From Selenomonas sputigena ATCC 35185 (GTDB taxonomy: Bacteria; Bacillota; Negativicutes; Selenomonadales; Selenomonadaceae): a stretch of DNA of 64,000 nt. Shown here one piece after another: positions 52,346 to 60,718 of the stretch (positions are counted from its first letter, which is position 1; each line of letters begins with the position of its first letter). A program made the position numbers and the translations under genes. The DNA lies in NCBI RefSeq assembly GCF_000208405.1, contig NC_015437.1, forward strand, positions 2,287,501-2,351,500. The letters are read 5' to 3'. The notes below the pieces were generated by a model. The model did not search any database and was not told where the DNA came from. It worked only from the letters and a program-made list of their open reading frames with translations.

Positions 52346-53638
52346 CTATTCTTCCTTCGTCGCTTGCTGCGAATACGCTATGTCAGACTGCTTCGACAGT
52401 TCATCAAACATATGGAAAACTCGTCGAATGTCATCCTTTGAAATGCTCATCAAGGGTAAATCTACATAATAACAACCCCGCAAGCCAGCGTGTTTTTCCG
52501 AGTCATTGATATCTCTTTGATGTAACGTCATAGTCATTCCATCCACACCGATATCGCGAGTATTCCTTTCTGTATTCGCAGTGTCATCAAGTGCCTCTAC
52601 TAAGTCTTTCCTAGTGAGATTTTTTGAAACAGCATTTGACGAAACATATCTCAAAACGCTGAAAGTTGGATTCGACGGATGTTCTTCATTTGCGTTCGTC
52701 AAAAAGATATTCACTGCATACAACGACGTGTCCCCGCTACCGGAATTTGCTTCTTTGCTAAACGTCAGCCAAAGATCATCCACAATACCGGCGTACGTCT
52801 CTTCATACCTCTTGATAAACGTATATCCGCATTCCTGGGATTTAGAATGTATAGCCTTGAGCAATTTATCTACATTTCTGTATGTCATAAAAACCACAAA
52901 GGCGGCATCCTTATAGTTCTTTGTATAATCCTTATGATTCAGCATAAAGTATCCCTTCTTTTCTATTGACTGATCTGGTCTATCTGAAATGCCGTTTGTC
53001 ATAGACAAAAAGGGTTCGAACCCCTTTCTTGTCAATAATCTTACCAAATCACATATCATCAATTTCTGCCCAAAGGTATATTTGCTTCCTTTCCCCCCAT
53101 GTAAAATGTCCTTCATCGATTGCAATATATCTTCCCAACTCGCAAAAACGAAATGGACTCCTTGCTTGCTTATATCCTTCCTATATTTACGGTAAACCGA
53201 TATGCATGATTCATGCTTCGCAATGAACAGCAGGATTTTCTTTTTATCTTTGGGCAAATCGCACAAAATGTTTGCTTCGCGAATGAGCTGATCGTCTGAG
53301 GACAGTCCGCTCTGAAACTTTACCTCAATGCCAATATAGCAATTGTCAAATTCCAACAAAACATCCAATTCCCCCAGATCGTGTTTCGGCCAGAATTTGA
53401 TATGCTCCTCATCTCTGATATTTGTGCAATTCACGTTTTCTATGAGCTGAATTGCAGCCTGTGATTCAGCCTGCTGCTTCTCCGATTTGCGTAATGCCCC
53501 GCATAGTATGGGCTGCAATCCATCACAAAAATCCATGTACCTTAATGTACCGAAAAAATCTCCGGTCAGTTTATCCTCCAAACTGTCGGATAGGTTCGAG
53601 CCCGATCGGCTGATTTTTCCATAAAATTCCTCGACCAT
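52346..53638 (-). CDS. PD-(D/E)XK-family nuclease
   Basis: The 430-residue protein has a restriction-endonuclease-like core at about residues 65-135. A glutamate in the preceding helix is followed by GELDVLLEF and IGIEVKFQ, giving the D...E-x-K triad near residues 91-105. The C-terminal 280 residues are not recognised (YFMLNHKDY, FIKRYEETYAGIVDDLW). Such enzymes are common in anti-phage and DNA-repair systems. AAGGAGG lies 5 bases before the ATG at 53638, exactly where MITE copy B ends, so the native leader has been displaced. GC content is clearly lower than in the backbone. Confidence 0.8.
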   Translation of the reverse strand: MVEEFYGKISRSGSNLSDSLEDKLTGDFFGTLRYMDFCDGLQPILCGALRKSEKQQAESQAAIQLIENVNCTNIRDEEHIKFWPKHDLGELDVLLEFDNCYIGIEVKFQSGLSSDDQLIREANILCDLPKDKKKILLFIAKHESCISVYRKYRKDISKQGVHFVFASWEDILQSMKDILHGGKGSKYTFGQKLMICDLVRLLTRKGFEPFLSMTNGISDRPDQSIEKKGYFMLNHKDYTKNYKDAAFVVFMTYRNVDKLLKAIHSKSQECGYTFIKRYEETYAGIVDDLWLTFSKEANSGSGDTSLYAVNIFLTNANEEHPSNPTFSVLRYVSSNAVSKNLTRKDLVEALDDTANTERNTRDIGVDGMTMTLHQRDINDSEKHAGLRGCYYVDLPLMSISKDDIRRVFHMFDELSKQSDIAYSQQATKEE

Positions 53639-53649
53639 GAGTACCTCCT

Positions 53650-53815
53650 TAAGGAAACGCTGATAAAATGAAGTTGCCCAGATTTGCACAGATGCGCTGA
53701 TCCTATCGAGGAGACAAACCGCAGGCGTAGCAGTGCTACGTCGAGGATTTGTCGACGACGAGAGGACAGAGCAGATGTGTGAAGATGGGCGGCTGAATTT
53801 ATCAATGGTTCCTTA
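53650..53815. mobile_element. 166-bp MITE-like element, copy B
   Basis: The ends TAAGGAAACGCTGATAAA (53650-53667) and, at the right, the complement of TAAGGAACCATTGATAAA (53798-53815) match at 14 of 18 positions. The internal sequence is largely the same as copy A (38835-39000), and the length is identical. The element sits between the WYL regulator and the nuclease, directly touching the nuclease ribosome-binding site. Confidence 0.87.
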
Positions 53816-53847
53816 CGAAGCCGTTGACACTCCCGCCCCAATTTGCG

Positions 53848-54852
53848 TTATTCCATCTCACCTGACAGATACTTCTTTCCCATATCCCTTACCACCTTAC
53901 GAATCTTATCCCGCAGGCTTTTCGGCTCTAAGATCTCCGCATATTTTCCATACTGCAACGCCCAATATTTCATCGCCTTTTCGTTGCAGGCAACGGAAAC
54001 GATGAGTTCATCCGCATCCTCCTGCACAATGCGGAAATCCTTTCCGAACCAGTCGATCAGCTGGCCCATCATTTGATCCCAGACGCGCATCTTCACCTGC
54101 ACGCTCGGACCGCTGAACATATAGATGTGCTCTGCCATGTGCTTGGGCAAACTGTAGCCTTGGGCAAAGTCCTCCACCTGCTTCTTCGGCTTGGCCTTGT
54201 CCTCAAGCATTTTTACTTTCGTCATGCAATCCAGGCGATAATGGGAAATATTATTGTATTTATCATAATTGCCAAGCAAATAATATCTGCCTTGATTTGC
54301 CACCATCTGATACGGACTTACGATGTACGGTTCTTCCCGCTTGGGGTGCAGCTTGAAGTCCTTGCCATAGCTGTTATAAATGAAGCTGACTTTCCGCCCC
54401 TGCTCAATGGCATCGTTCAGCACATCCAAATTCAGCAGGACTTGCTTGTTGTCCGAGTGTATGAGTTTCGGCAGATGGGAAACGTGCTTCACTTTGGCAT
54501 GGAAGTATTTGTTTCCAAGCCCTACCAGCTTCTCAATCAGCCGTTCGGCCTGTGCGCCGGAAAGCGTGCGGGAGAAGAGGACGCTGTCGATCAGCATCCT
54601 CAGTTCCGCATCCTCAAACTGGCGCGACGTAAGGCAGACGCCGCCTTGCAGGGAAATCTCATACCCCATATCCTTAAGGAGCATAAGATTGTTCTTGACC
54701 GTCTGCCGAGTGCATCGAATACCATAGTTTTTTTCCAGCAGATCCACGATTTCCAGCTGCGTCAAGCGGTGGTCGCTGTCCGTATACTGCTCCAAAATCT
54801 CCAGGATCAGCATGTTCAGGAGCTTCTTGTCCTGCCGTCCATAGGGATACAT
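53848..54852 (-). CDS. WYL-domain transcriptional regulator
   Basis: The 334-residue protein has an N-terminal winged helix (ILEILEQYTDSDHRLTQLEIVDLLEK, RQTVKNNLMLL), a WYL domain (about residues 130-210, FIYNSYGKDF and GRYYLLGNYDKYNNISHYRLD) and a WCX C-terminal domain. WYL regulators bind nucleic acid or nucleotide ligands and frequently control defence genes. It is encoded on the same strand as, and upstream of, the nuclease-PolC cassette, so it may regulate it. The ATG at 54852 follows a GAGG within an 11-bp tandem repeat array. Confidence 0.9.
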   Translation of the reverse strand: MYPYGRQDKKLLNMLILEILEQYTDSDHRLTQLEIVDLLEKNYGIRCTRQTVKNNLMLLKDMGYEISLQGGVCLTSRQFEDAELRMLIDSVLFSRTLSGAQAERLIEKLVGLGNKYFHAKVKHVSHLPKLIHSDNKQVLLNLDVLNDAIEQGRKVSFIYNSYGKDFKLHPKREEPYIVSPYQMVANQGRYYLLGNYDKYNNISHYRLDCMTKVKMLEDKAKPKKQVEDFAQGYSLPKHMAEHIYMFSGPSVQVKMRVWDQMMGQLIDWFGKDFRIVQEDADELIVSVACNEKAMKYWALQYGKYAEILEPKSLRDKIRKVVRDMGKKYLSGEME

Positions 54853-54855
54853 ACG

Positions 54856-54896
54856 CTCACATCCTCACATCTAACTCACATCTAACTCACATCTAA
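54856..54896 (-). repeat. 11-bp tandem repeats in the WYL gene leader
   Basis: The unit TCTAACTCACA (plus strand) occurs in two exact copies plus flanking partial copies (CTCACATC...ACATCTAA). The array supplies the GAGG-like ribosome-binding sequence of the WYL gene. Copy-number change by slippage would alter promoter-to-start spacing. Confidence 0.7.
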
Positions 54897-54963
54897 ATGC
54901 AGACACTTTCGATGCGATATGTGTCGATTCCTGCTATTTTTTATCGTCGGGCAGGTTTTGCTG

Positions 54964-55389
54964 CTAGTCGAGGAGAAGTCCGTCCAATTCGACAAGTTTG
55001 GCATGAATGTCAAAACCGCATTCGCCCTCCTTGTAAAGCACGGTGGAAGATTCCGACCATCCGCCTCCCATCTGCTTGCCTCGGACATACAATGCACACG
55101 CCTTCTGCACATCAAACGCTTGGGGCGGGAGATGACCTTCCCGAACCGCCATTCCGTCCATGAGCACGGGATACCCCGTGATGTCGAGCATGGGGCTGGC
55201 ATTCTTATCCGGCTCGTCATCGTACATATACAGCTCAAATGCCCCCTCATAGCTCCGCTTGTCTACCTCGGAGTGCGCCTCATTTCGCACGAAATATCGG
55301 GGAATCGTGCGGATGCCATAGCCTTCGATGGAGTCTAGCCTTATCCGATCGTCTCCAAATCGAATAAATGCATGTTCCTTTCTGTTCAT
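54964..55389 (-). CDS. Hypothetical protein
   Basis: The 141-residue protein has no signal peptide or recognisable motif. It is beta-rich at the start (HAFIRFGDDRIRLDSIEGYGIRTIPRYFV), then acidic (ELYMYDDEPDK), and closes with HAKLVELDGLLLD. Two cysteines are present. The ATG at 55389 is chosen because AAGGGAG is 8 bases upstream. It lies upstream of the WYL gene on the same strand and has the same lower GC content, so it may belong to the same acquired region. Family unknown. Confidence 0.65.
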   Translation of the reverse strand: MNRKEHAFIRFGDDRIRLDSIEGYGIRTIPRYFVRNEAHSEVDKRSYEGAFELYMYDDEPDKNASPMLDITGYPVLMDGMAVREGHLPPQAFDVQKACALYVRGKQMGGGWSESSTVLYKEGECGFDIHAKLVELDGLLLD

Positions 55390-55620
55390 GGTGATTTCTC
55401 CCTTCATTACGATAGGAAAACCTTTCTGCTCTTGCTGATTACAGTATATCATATCCGATGTTAAAAATTTTTACCTTTCTTTCCATATACTCCTTGACCT
55501 TTTTGCCGGCAACTGCTATCTTGGAAGAAGCAGAGGCGGAAACATGTCCGTCAACCGGCGAATCAAGCGCCTTAGGAAGCAGCTTAACCCTTGTTGCAGT
55601 AAACGAAAAAGGAGGCCTCC
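55390..55620. other. Intergenic region at the island edge
   Basis: It contains the divergent starts of the hypothetical gene and the kinase at 55621. On the minus strand TATACT (near 55447) could be a -10 without a clear -35. The stretch 55500-55600 is again GC-rich and may hold remnants of an older gene. Confidence 0.3.
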
Positions 55621-57123
55621 ATGCTCAAACTCCGAGACATTTCCCTCAAAAAGCGCATCCTCATGACCAACTTCCTGATGATCGCGCTTCCCGTCGGCTT
55701 CCTGCTCGTACTCGGCGGCTTGCTCTTCGCGGGGCTCAAGACGACAGGCACGATCCGCGAAGCGGAGCTTGCGCTCCTGTGGCAGGACAAGCGCGAGGCT
55801 CTGTCCATACAGCTCGCCGTCAGCTCCCTCAAGGCGAAGGCAGATCGCGGCAAGAAGGTCAGCGAGATGGAGGCGGACTGCCGCGCACTTGAGCGATGGG
55901 GGATCGATAGCCTCATCGCGAAGAACGGCGAGATCGTCTACGCCTCGCCCGGAGCCGACCCGCAGGAACTCCTGCAGGACGTCCAAATTCTCGCCGACGG
56001 CTCTCGCTCCTTCCTGCGTTGGGATGAGCGCGGTCTCGCACTCCTCTATCGCGCCGAGAAAACGCGTACCGTCATCATCGCGCGCGGCCTCATCCCGTTC
56101 CACGCTCGTGCACCAAAGGAAGAAGATTCGCTGCACGATGTATGGGAAATCCTCGCCTACATCTTCCTCGCGGCCATGGCCATCGTCATCACTGCGCTCG
56201 GCCGCTATCTCGCACGCCTGCTCTCCGAGCAGATCCTCTCGCCCTTGGAAAAGCTTAAGACCTCCGCCGAGGAAATTCGCCGCGGCAACCTTGACGCCTC
56301 CCCCGCCATCGATTCGGCGGACGAGATCGGCGCGGTCGGCCGCTCCTTCGACTTCATGCGGCAGGCGCTCAAAGAGGAAAAGGCGCGGCGCGAAAAGTAT
56401 GACGAGAACCGCAAGGAACTCATCGCGGGCATCTCGCACGATCTCGCGACGCCCCTGACCGCCATCAAGGGCTACGCGAGCGGCATCCTCGACGGCATCG
56501 CCAAGAGTCCGGAGAAGGAACGCCGCTACATCGAGCAAATTCACGAAAGCGCCTGTCTGATGGAAAACATGGTCGAGAACCTCTTTCTCTTCTCGAAGCT
56601 CGATCTCAAGAAGATTCCCTTCCATCTGGAAAGCGTCGCCCTCGCTGACTACCTCGCCGACTTTGCAAGAGATCGAAGCGACCTGTTCGCCGTGCGCGGC
56701 CTCGCGCTTTCCTTTTCTTCTGACGGCAAGCCGTGCCGCGCCGCCATCGACCGCACGCAGTTCCCGCGCGTTCTTGAAAACTTCCTCGAAAACAGCATCA
56801 AGTACCGCCGCGAATACGTGCCCGCCGCGCTTCACATCCACGTCGAAGAAGCGGAAGAAACCGTCCGCCTGAGCTTCACCGACAACGGGCAGGGCGTGCC
56901 GGAAGAAGCCTTAGGCAAGCTCTTCGACACCTTCTACCGCACCGACCGCGCACGCACTGACACGAGCAAGGGCAGCGGCTTGGGTCTGGCCATCGCGCGT
57001 GAGATCATCTGCGCCTGCCACGGCACGATACATGCTGAGGCAAATCCTGCAGGCGGACTCATCCTCAAGATCACCCTGCCGCGACAAAAAGAAACGACTG
57101 AAGAAAGAAGGGGCGACGCATGA
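55621..57123 (+). CDS. Two-component sensor histidine kinase
   Basis: The 500-residue kinase has membrane helices near residues 15-40 and 180-205 with a sensor domain between them and a HAMP linker. The histidine-phosphotransfer motif ISHDLATPLTAIKGY has H at residue 273. The ATPase domain shows NSIKYRR, DNGQGVP and GSGLGLAIA. AAAGGAGG precedes the ATG. Its stop overlaps the response regulator start by four bases. Confidence 0.92.
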   Translation: MLKLRDISLKKRILMTNFLMIALPVGFLLVLGGLLFAGLKTTGTIREAELALLWQDKREALSIQLAVSSLKAKADRGKKVSEMEADCRALERWGIDSLIAKNGEIVYASPGADPQELLQDVQILADGSRSFLRWDERGLALLYRAEKTRTVIIARGLIPFHARAPKEEDSLHDVWEILAYIFLAAMAIVITALGRYLARLLSEQILSPLEKLKTSAEEIRRGNLDASPAIDSADEIGAVGRSFDFMRQALKEEKARREKYDENRKELIAGISHDLATPLTAIKGYASGILDGIAKSPEKERRYIEQIHESACLMENMVENLFLFSKLDLKKIPFHLESVALADYLADFARDRSDLFAVRGLALSFSSDGKPCRAAIDRTQFPRVLENFLENSIKYRREYVPAALHIHVEEAEETVRLSFTDNGQGVPEEALGKLFDTFYRTDRARTDTSKGSGLGLAIAREIICACHGTIHAEANPAGGLILKITLPRQKETTEERRGDA

Positions 57124-57824
57124 AACGCATCCTGATCATTGAGGACGACAAAGCGATTGCAGAGCTTGAGCGCGACTACCTCGAAGCCAACGACTTTTCC
57201 GTGGAAATTATCTCCGACGGCAAAAATGGCGAAGAAAAGGCTCTCGCCGAAGACTTCGACCTCATCCTGCTCGACCTCATGCTGCCAAGTGCGGACGGCT
57301 TCGCCGTCTGCCGCGCCATCCGCCAGAAAAAAGACACGCCGATCCTCATGGTCTCGGCACGTCAGGAGGAAATCGACAAGGTTCGCGGCCTCGGCCTCGG
57401 CGCCGACGACTACATCGTCAAGCCCTTCAGCCCCAATGAACTCACGGCTCGCGTCAAGGCGCATATCGCACGCTACGAGCGCCTCACGCAAAAGACGGTA
57501 CAGAAATCGGACAGCATCTTCACCGGCGGACTCGAAATCTGCCCCGAAGCGCGCCGCGTCTTCACAGACGGCAAGGAAGTCTCTCTCACGCGCCGCGAAT
57601 TCGATCTCCTGCTCTTCTTCGCGGAGAATCCCGGCATTGCTTTCAGCAAAGACAAGCTCTTCGACCGCATCTGGGGCATGGACGCCCTCGGCGACACGGC
57701 GACCGTCATGGTTCACATCAACCGCATCCGCGAAAAGATCGAACCGAACCCCGCCACGCCCGTCTATATCGAAACCGTCTGGGGCGTCGGCTACCGATTT
57801 CAGGGCGGCGGGCACAAAGGTTAA
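57120..57824 (+). CDS. OmpR/PhoB-family response regulator
   Basis: The 234-residue regulator has a receiver domain (ILIIEDDKAI, phospho-Asp in LILLDLMLPSADG near residue 52, SARQEE, KPFSPNEL) and a winged-helix output domain (LTRREFDLLLFFA, TVMVHINRIREKIE). It is the cognate partner of the preceding kinase. Targets are unknown. The 11-bp repeats at 48870-48902 would be a candidate site for this class of protein. Confidence 0.93.
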   Translation: MKRILIIEDDKAIAELERDYLEANDFSVEIISDGKNGEEKALAEDFDLILLDLMLPSADGFAVCRAIRQKKDTPILMVSARQEEIDKVRGLGLGADDYIVKPFSPNELTARVKAHIARYERLTQKTVQKSDSIFTGGLEICPEARRVFTDGKEVSLTRREFDLLLFFAENPGIAFSKDKLFDRIWGMDALGDTATVMVHINRIREKIEPNPATPVYIETVWGVGYRFQGGGHKG

Positions 57825-57845
57825 AACGTCTCACGACGCATCGAA

Positions 57846-57893
57846 ACACAAAGAAGGAGCTGCCGCACCATCGCGGCAGCTCCTTCTTTGTGT
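57846..57893. terminator. Long hairpin between convergent genes
   Basis: A perfect 21-bp stem (57846-57866 with 57873-57893) has a 6-base loop, ACCATC. The T-run is weak and partly within the stem (TTCTTTGTGT). It lies between the response regulator and convergent metQ and probably ends both. Confidence 0.8.
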
Positions 57894-57905
57894 TCGATTC
57901 CTATC

Positions 57906-58706
57906 TTAGAACGCGGGGACGATCGCGCCCTTGTACTTCTCGTCGATGAACTTCTTGACTTCCTCTGATCTCAGCGCCTTCATCAGCGCCTGGATCTCGG
58001 GACGCTTCTCGTCGCCCGTGCGCACGGCGACGATGTTGACGTAGGGCGAGGTGCTGTCTTCCATGAAGAGCGCATCCTTCGTCGGAACGAGGTTCGCCTG
58101 CATCGCATAGTTCGTGTTGATGACGGCGGCATCGACGTCATCGAGCGTGCGCGGCACCTGCGCGGCTTCGACTTCCTGGAACTTGAGGTTCTTCTTGTTC
58201 TCCGTGATGTCATGCACCGTCGGGTTCGTGCCCGAGCCTTCCCTGAGCTTCAAAAGGCCGGCCTTTTCAAGGAGCAGGAGCGAGCGGCCGCCGTTCGTCG
58301 GATCGTTCGGGATGGCGACGGACGCACCGTCAGAGAGTTCGTCGAGCTTCTTGATCTTGCGCGAGTAGACGCCCATCGGCTCGATGTGGACGCCGCCGGC
58401 GTTCGCGAGCTTCATTTCCTTGTGCTCGGAAATGAAGTTGTCGAGATACGGCAGATGCTGGAAGAAGTTCGCGTCAAGCTCCTTGTCGTTCAGCGCGACA
58501 TTCGGCTGCACATAGTCGGTGAACTCGACGATTTCAAGCTTGTATCCTTCCTTTTCCAAGAGCGGCTTGATCGTCTCAAGGATCTCGGCGTGCGGCACAG
58601 GCGTCGCGCCGACCTTGATGGTCTTGGAGTCGCTCCCTCCGCCGCAGCCCGCGAGGGCGAGGACAGAGAGCGTGAGCGCAGCGAGGATAACGAATAGTTT
58701 CTTCAT
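57906..58706 (-). CDS. metQ: Methionine ABC transporter substrate-binding lipoprotein
   Basis: The 266-residue NlpA-family lipoprotein has lipobox ALAGC (cysteine about residue 21). The mature protein is a type-II periplasmic fold (VGATPVPHAEILE, VEFTDYVQPN, FFQHLPYLD, IPNDPTNGGRSL). These features fit D/L-methionine receptors. AAGGAGG lies before the ATG at 58706. It closes the metN-metI-metQ operon. Confidence 0.93.
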   Translation of the reverse strand: MKKLFVILAALTLSVLALAGCGGGSDSKTIKVGATPVPHAEILETIKPLLEKEGYKLEIVEFTDYVQPNVALNDKELDANFFQHLPYLDNFISEHKEMKLANAGGVHIEPMGVYSRKIKKLDELSDGASVAIPNDPTNGGRSLLLLEKAGLLKLREGSGTNPTVHDITENKKNLKFQEVEAAQVPRTLDDVDAAVINTNYAMQANLVPTKDALFMEDSTSPYVNIVAVRTGDEKRPEIQALMKALRSEEVKKFIDEKYKGAIVPAF

Positions 58707-58780
58707 GATTTTTCCTCCTTGTGGATGGGATTCTCCGGTGAAAGCCGACGAGGCTGCGCCTTCGCCCTCTTTCATGAAAG

Positions 58781-59434
58781 TTACTTTTTATTCAAGCCGT
58801 TCGCCAGGCGATTGCCCAGGAACTGGACGATTTGCACGAGGACGATGAGGATGACTACGGTCGCGATCATGATGTCGGGGCGGAAGCGCTGATACCCGTA
58901 GCGAATCGCGAGGTCGCCGAGGCCGCCGCCGCCGATTGCGCCCGCCATCGCCGACTCGCCGACGAGGGCGATGACGACGGTCGTGAGCTGAGCGACGATG
59001 CTCGGCATGGACTCAGGCAGAAGCACGCGCCGCACGATCTGATAGGGCGTAGCGCCCATCGAGAGCGCCGCTTCGACGAGTCCTGCGGGCACTTCCCGAA
59101 GCGACGTCTCGACCTGCCGTCCGATGAACGGGATCGAGGCGAGGACGAGCGGCACCATCGCCGCCGTCGTGCCGATGGACGTGCCGACAATGAAGCGCGT
59201 GAACGGGATGATCGCAACCATCAGGATGATGAACGGGATCGAGCGAAGCGCGTTGACGACAGCGCCGATGGCGCGGTTCAAAGGCATACATTCGAGGATC
59301 TGTCCCTTCGCCGTCGTTGCGAGCAGCACGCCGAGCGGGATGCCGATGAGGCTCGCGACGATCATCGAGACGACGACCATGTAGACCGTCTCGCCGAGCG
59401 CCTTCGTAAGGAGCGGCAGCATATCAGCGGACAT
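58781..59434 (-). CDS. metI: Methionine ABC transporter permease
   Basis: The 217-residue permease has five or six helices and the coupling loop EAALSMGATPYQIVRRVLLPE (about residue 122). The final part GESAMAGAIGGGGLGDLAIRYGYQRF is characteristic of MetI. Its start overlaps the end of metN by 11 bases, indicating coupled translation. Confidence 0.95.
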   Translation of the reverse strand: MSADMLPLLTKALGETVYMVVVSMIVASLIGIPLGVLLATTAKGQILECMPLNRAIGAVVNALRSIPFIILMVAIIPFTRFIVGTSIGTTAAMVPLVLASIPFIGRQVETSLREVPAGLVEAALSMGATPYQIVRRVLLPESMPSIVAQLTTVVIALVGESAMAGAIGGGGLGDLAIRYGYQRFRPDIMIATVVILIVLVQIVQFLGNRLANGLNKK

Positions 59435-60467
59435 AGCCGATCACCTCCTTCGTGAGATCGCGCGTATCGAGGTAAGCGAGCGCACGGTCGATCTCCGCCT
59501 GCTCGCCCTTGATGCCGACGATCATGCGTCCGTAGGGCACGCTCTTGATCTGGTCGAGCGTGCCGTAGAGAATGGACACCTCGATGGAAAAGCGCCGTAT
59601 GACGTCGGCAATGACGGGATCGTCCGCGCGTTCGCCGAGGAACGTCAGGCGAAGGAGCAGCTCGCCGCCCTCGACAGGCTCAGGCGAAAGCTCCTTCTTG
59701 CGGTAGTTGATCGGCAAATCGTTCGACAGGAGCGTGCTGACGAACTCGCGCGTGATTCTTTCTTTCGGCTTCGTGAAGATGTCGAGCACGGAGCCTTTTT
59801 CGGCGATGACGCCGCCCTCGATGACGGCAACCTTGTCGCAGATATCCTTGATGACCTGCATTTCATGCGTGATGATGACGACGGTCAGGCCGAGCTTCTT
59901 GTTGATGTCCGCGATGAGATGCAAGATCGACTTCGTCGTCTGCGGGTCGAGCGCACTCGTCGCCTCGTCGGACAAGAGCACCTTCGGATCGGACGCGAGC
60001 GCCCGCGCGATGCCGACGCGCTGTTTCTGCCCGCCCGAGAGCTGCGCCGGGTACTGCTGCGCCTTGTCGGCGAGTCCGACGAGCGAGAGGAGCGGCTCGA
60101 CCTTCGTGCGGATCTGCGCCTCGTCCGTGCCGGAAAGGCGCAGGGGGAAGGCGACGTTGTCGTAGACGGTCGCCGAAGAAAGCAGATTGAAGTGCTGGAA
60201 GATCATGCCGATGCCCTTGCGCTCTTCGCGAAGCTCCGCCTCACTGAGCGCGGTCAGATCCTTGCCGTCAACGACGACCTTGCCCTCCGTCGGCCGCTCC
60301 AGCATGTTGATGCAGCGAATCAAGGTCGACTTGCCCGCGCCCGAAAGGCCGATGATGCCATAGATCTCGCCGCGCTCGATTTCGAGGTCGACGCCTTTGA
60401 GCGCCGTGACCTCGCCCGCCGCGCTCTCGTAGCTTTTCTTGATGGCAGCAAGCCTTATCATGCTCAT
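59424..60467 (-). CDS. metN: Methionine ABC transporter ATPase
   Basis: The 347-residue ATPase has Walker A GLSGAGKST (about residue 40), Q-loop IFQHFNLL, signature LSGGQKQR, Walker B VLLSDEATSALD and switch histidine IITHE. The C-terminal NIL domain (after about 265) is the methionine-sensing domain that gives trans-inhibition. The LLSDEATSALDP wording is typical of MetN. Confidence 0.96.
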   Translation of the reverse strand: MSMIRLAAIKKSYESAAGEVTALKGVDLEIERGEIYGIIGLSGAGKSTLIRCINMLERPTEGKVVVDGKDLTALSEAELREERKGIGMIFQHFNLLSSATVYDNVAFPLRLSGTDEAQIRTKVEPLLSLVGLADKAQQYPAQLSGGQKQRVGIARALASDPKVLLSDEATSALDPQTTKSILHLIADINKKLGLTVVIITHEMQVIKDICDKVAVIEGGVIAEKGSVLDIFTKPKERITREFVSTLLSNDLPINYRKKELSPEPVEGGELLLRLTFLGERADDPVIADVIRRFSIEVSILYGTLDQIKSVPYGRMIVGIKGEQAEIDRALAYLDTRDLTKEVIGYVR

Positions 60468-60533
60468 AAAATCACATCCTTGTGACTGCCGCTTTCGCAG
60501 CAGTAAAATTCATACCAAATTTATATGATTTGC

Positions 60534-60562
60534 ATGTTATCACAGTACAGGCCTCTTGTCAA
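60534..60562 (-). promoter_or_regulatory. Promoter of metN-metI-metQ
   Basis: On the minus strand TTGACA (60557-60562) and TAACAT (60534-60539) are 17 bases apart. The leader of about 60 bases has one small hairpin (ACTGC...GCAGT). It is too short for a SAM riboswitch or a T-box, so control must lie elsewhere. The remaining 60563-60718 holds only a short GTGCAGC/GCTGCAC hairpin. Confidence 0.7.
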
Positions 60563-60718
60563 GAACATTTCTGACGACTGCCAAAAAGTCGCCTGCGTCT
60601 CTGCCCGCCACATACACTCTATTCTACGCGATTCGTCTTCTTTTGTATAGTCAAAAAACGCGTGCAGCGTCGAAATGCTGCACGGGTAAATTTCCAAAGT
60701 AAATCCCACATAATAGGT

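Noticed and set aside
53005-53025. GGGTTCGAACCCC, resembling a tRNA T-arm
   Set aside because: It is inside the nuclease coding sequence and no acceptor or anticodon stem can be formed around it.
53650-53840. In-frame N-terminal extension of the nuclease into the MITE (QIWATSFYQRF)
   Set aside because: The same peptide appears in frame at the other MITE copy, so it is a translation of the element; the ATG with AAGGAGG at 53638 is the better start.
60468-60562. SAM riboswitch or T-box leader upstream of metN
   Set aside because: The leader from the likely start site is only about 60 bases and has none of the conserved elements.
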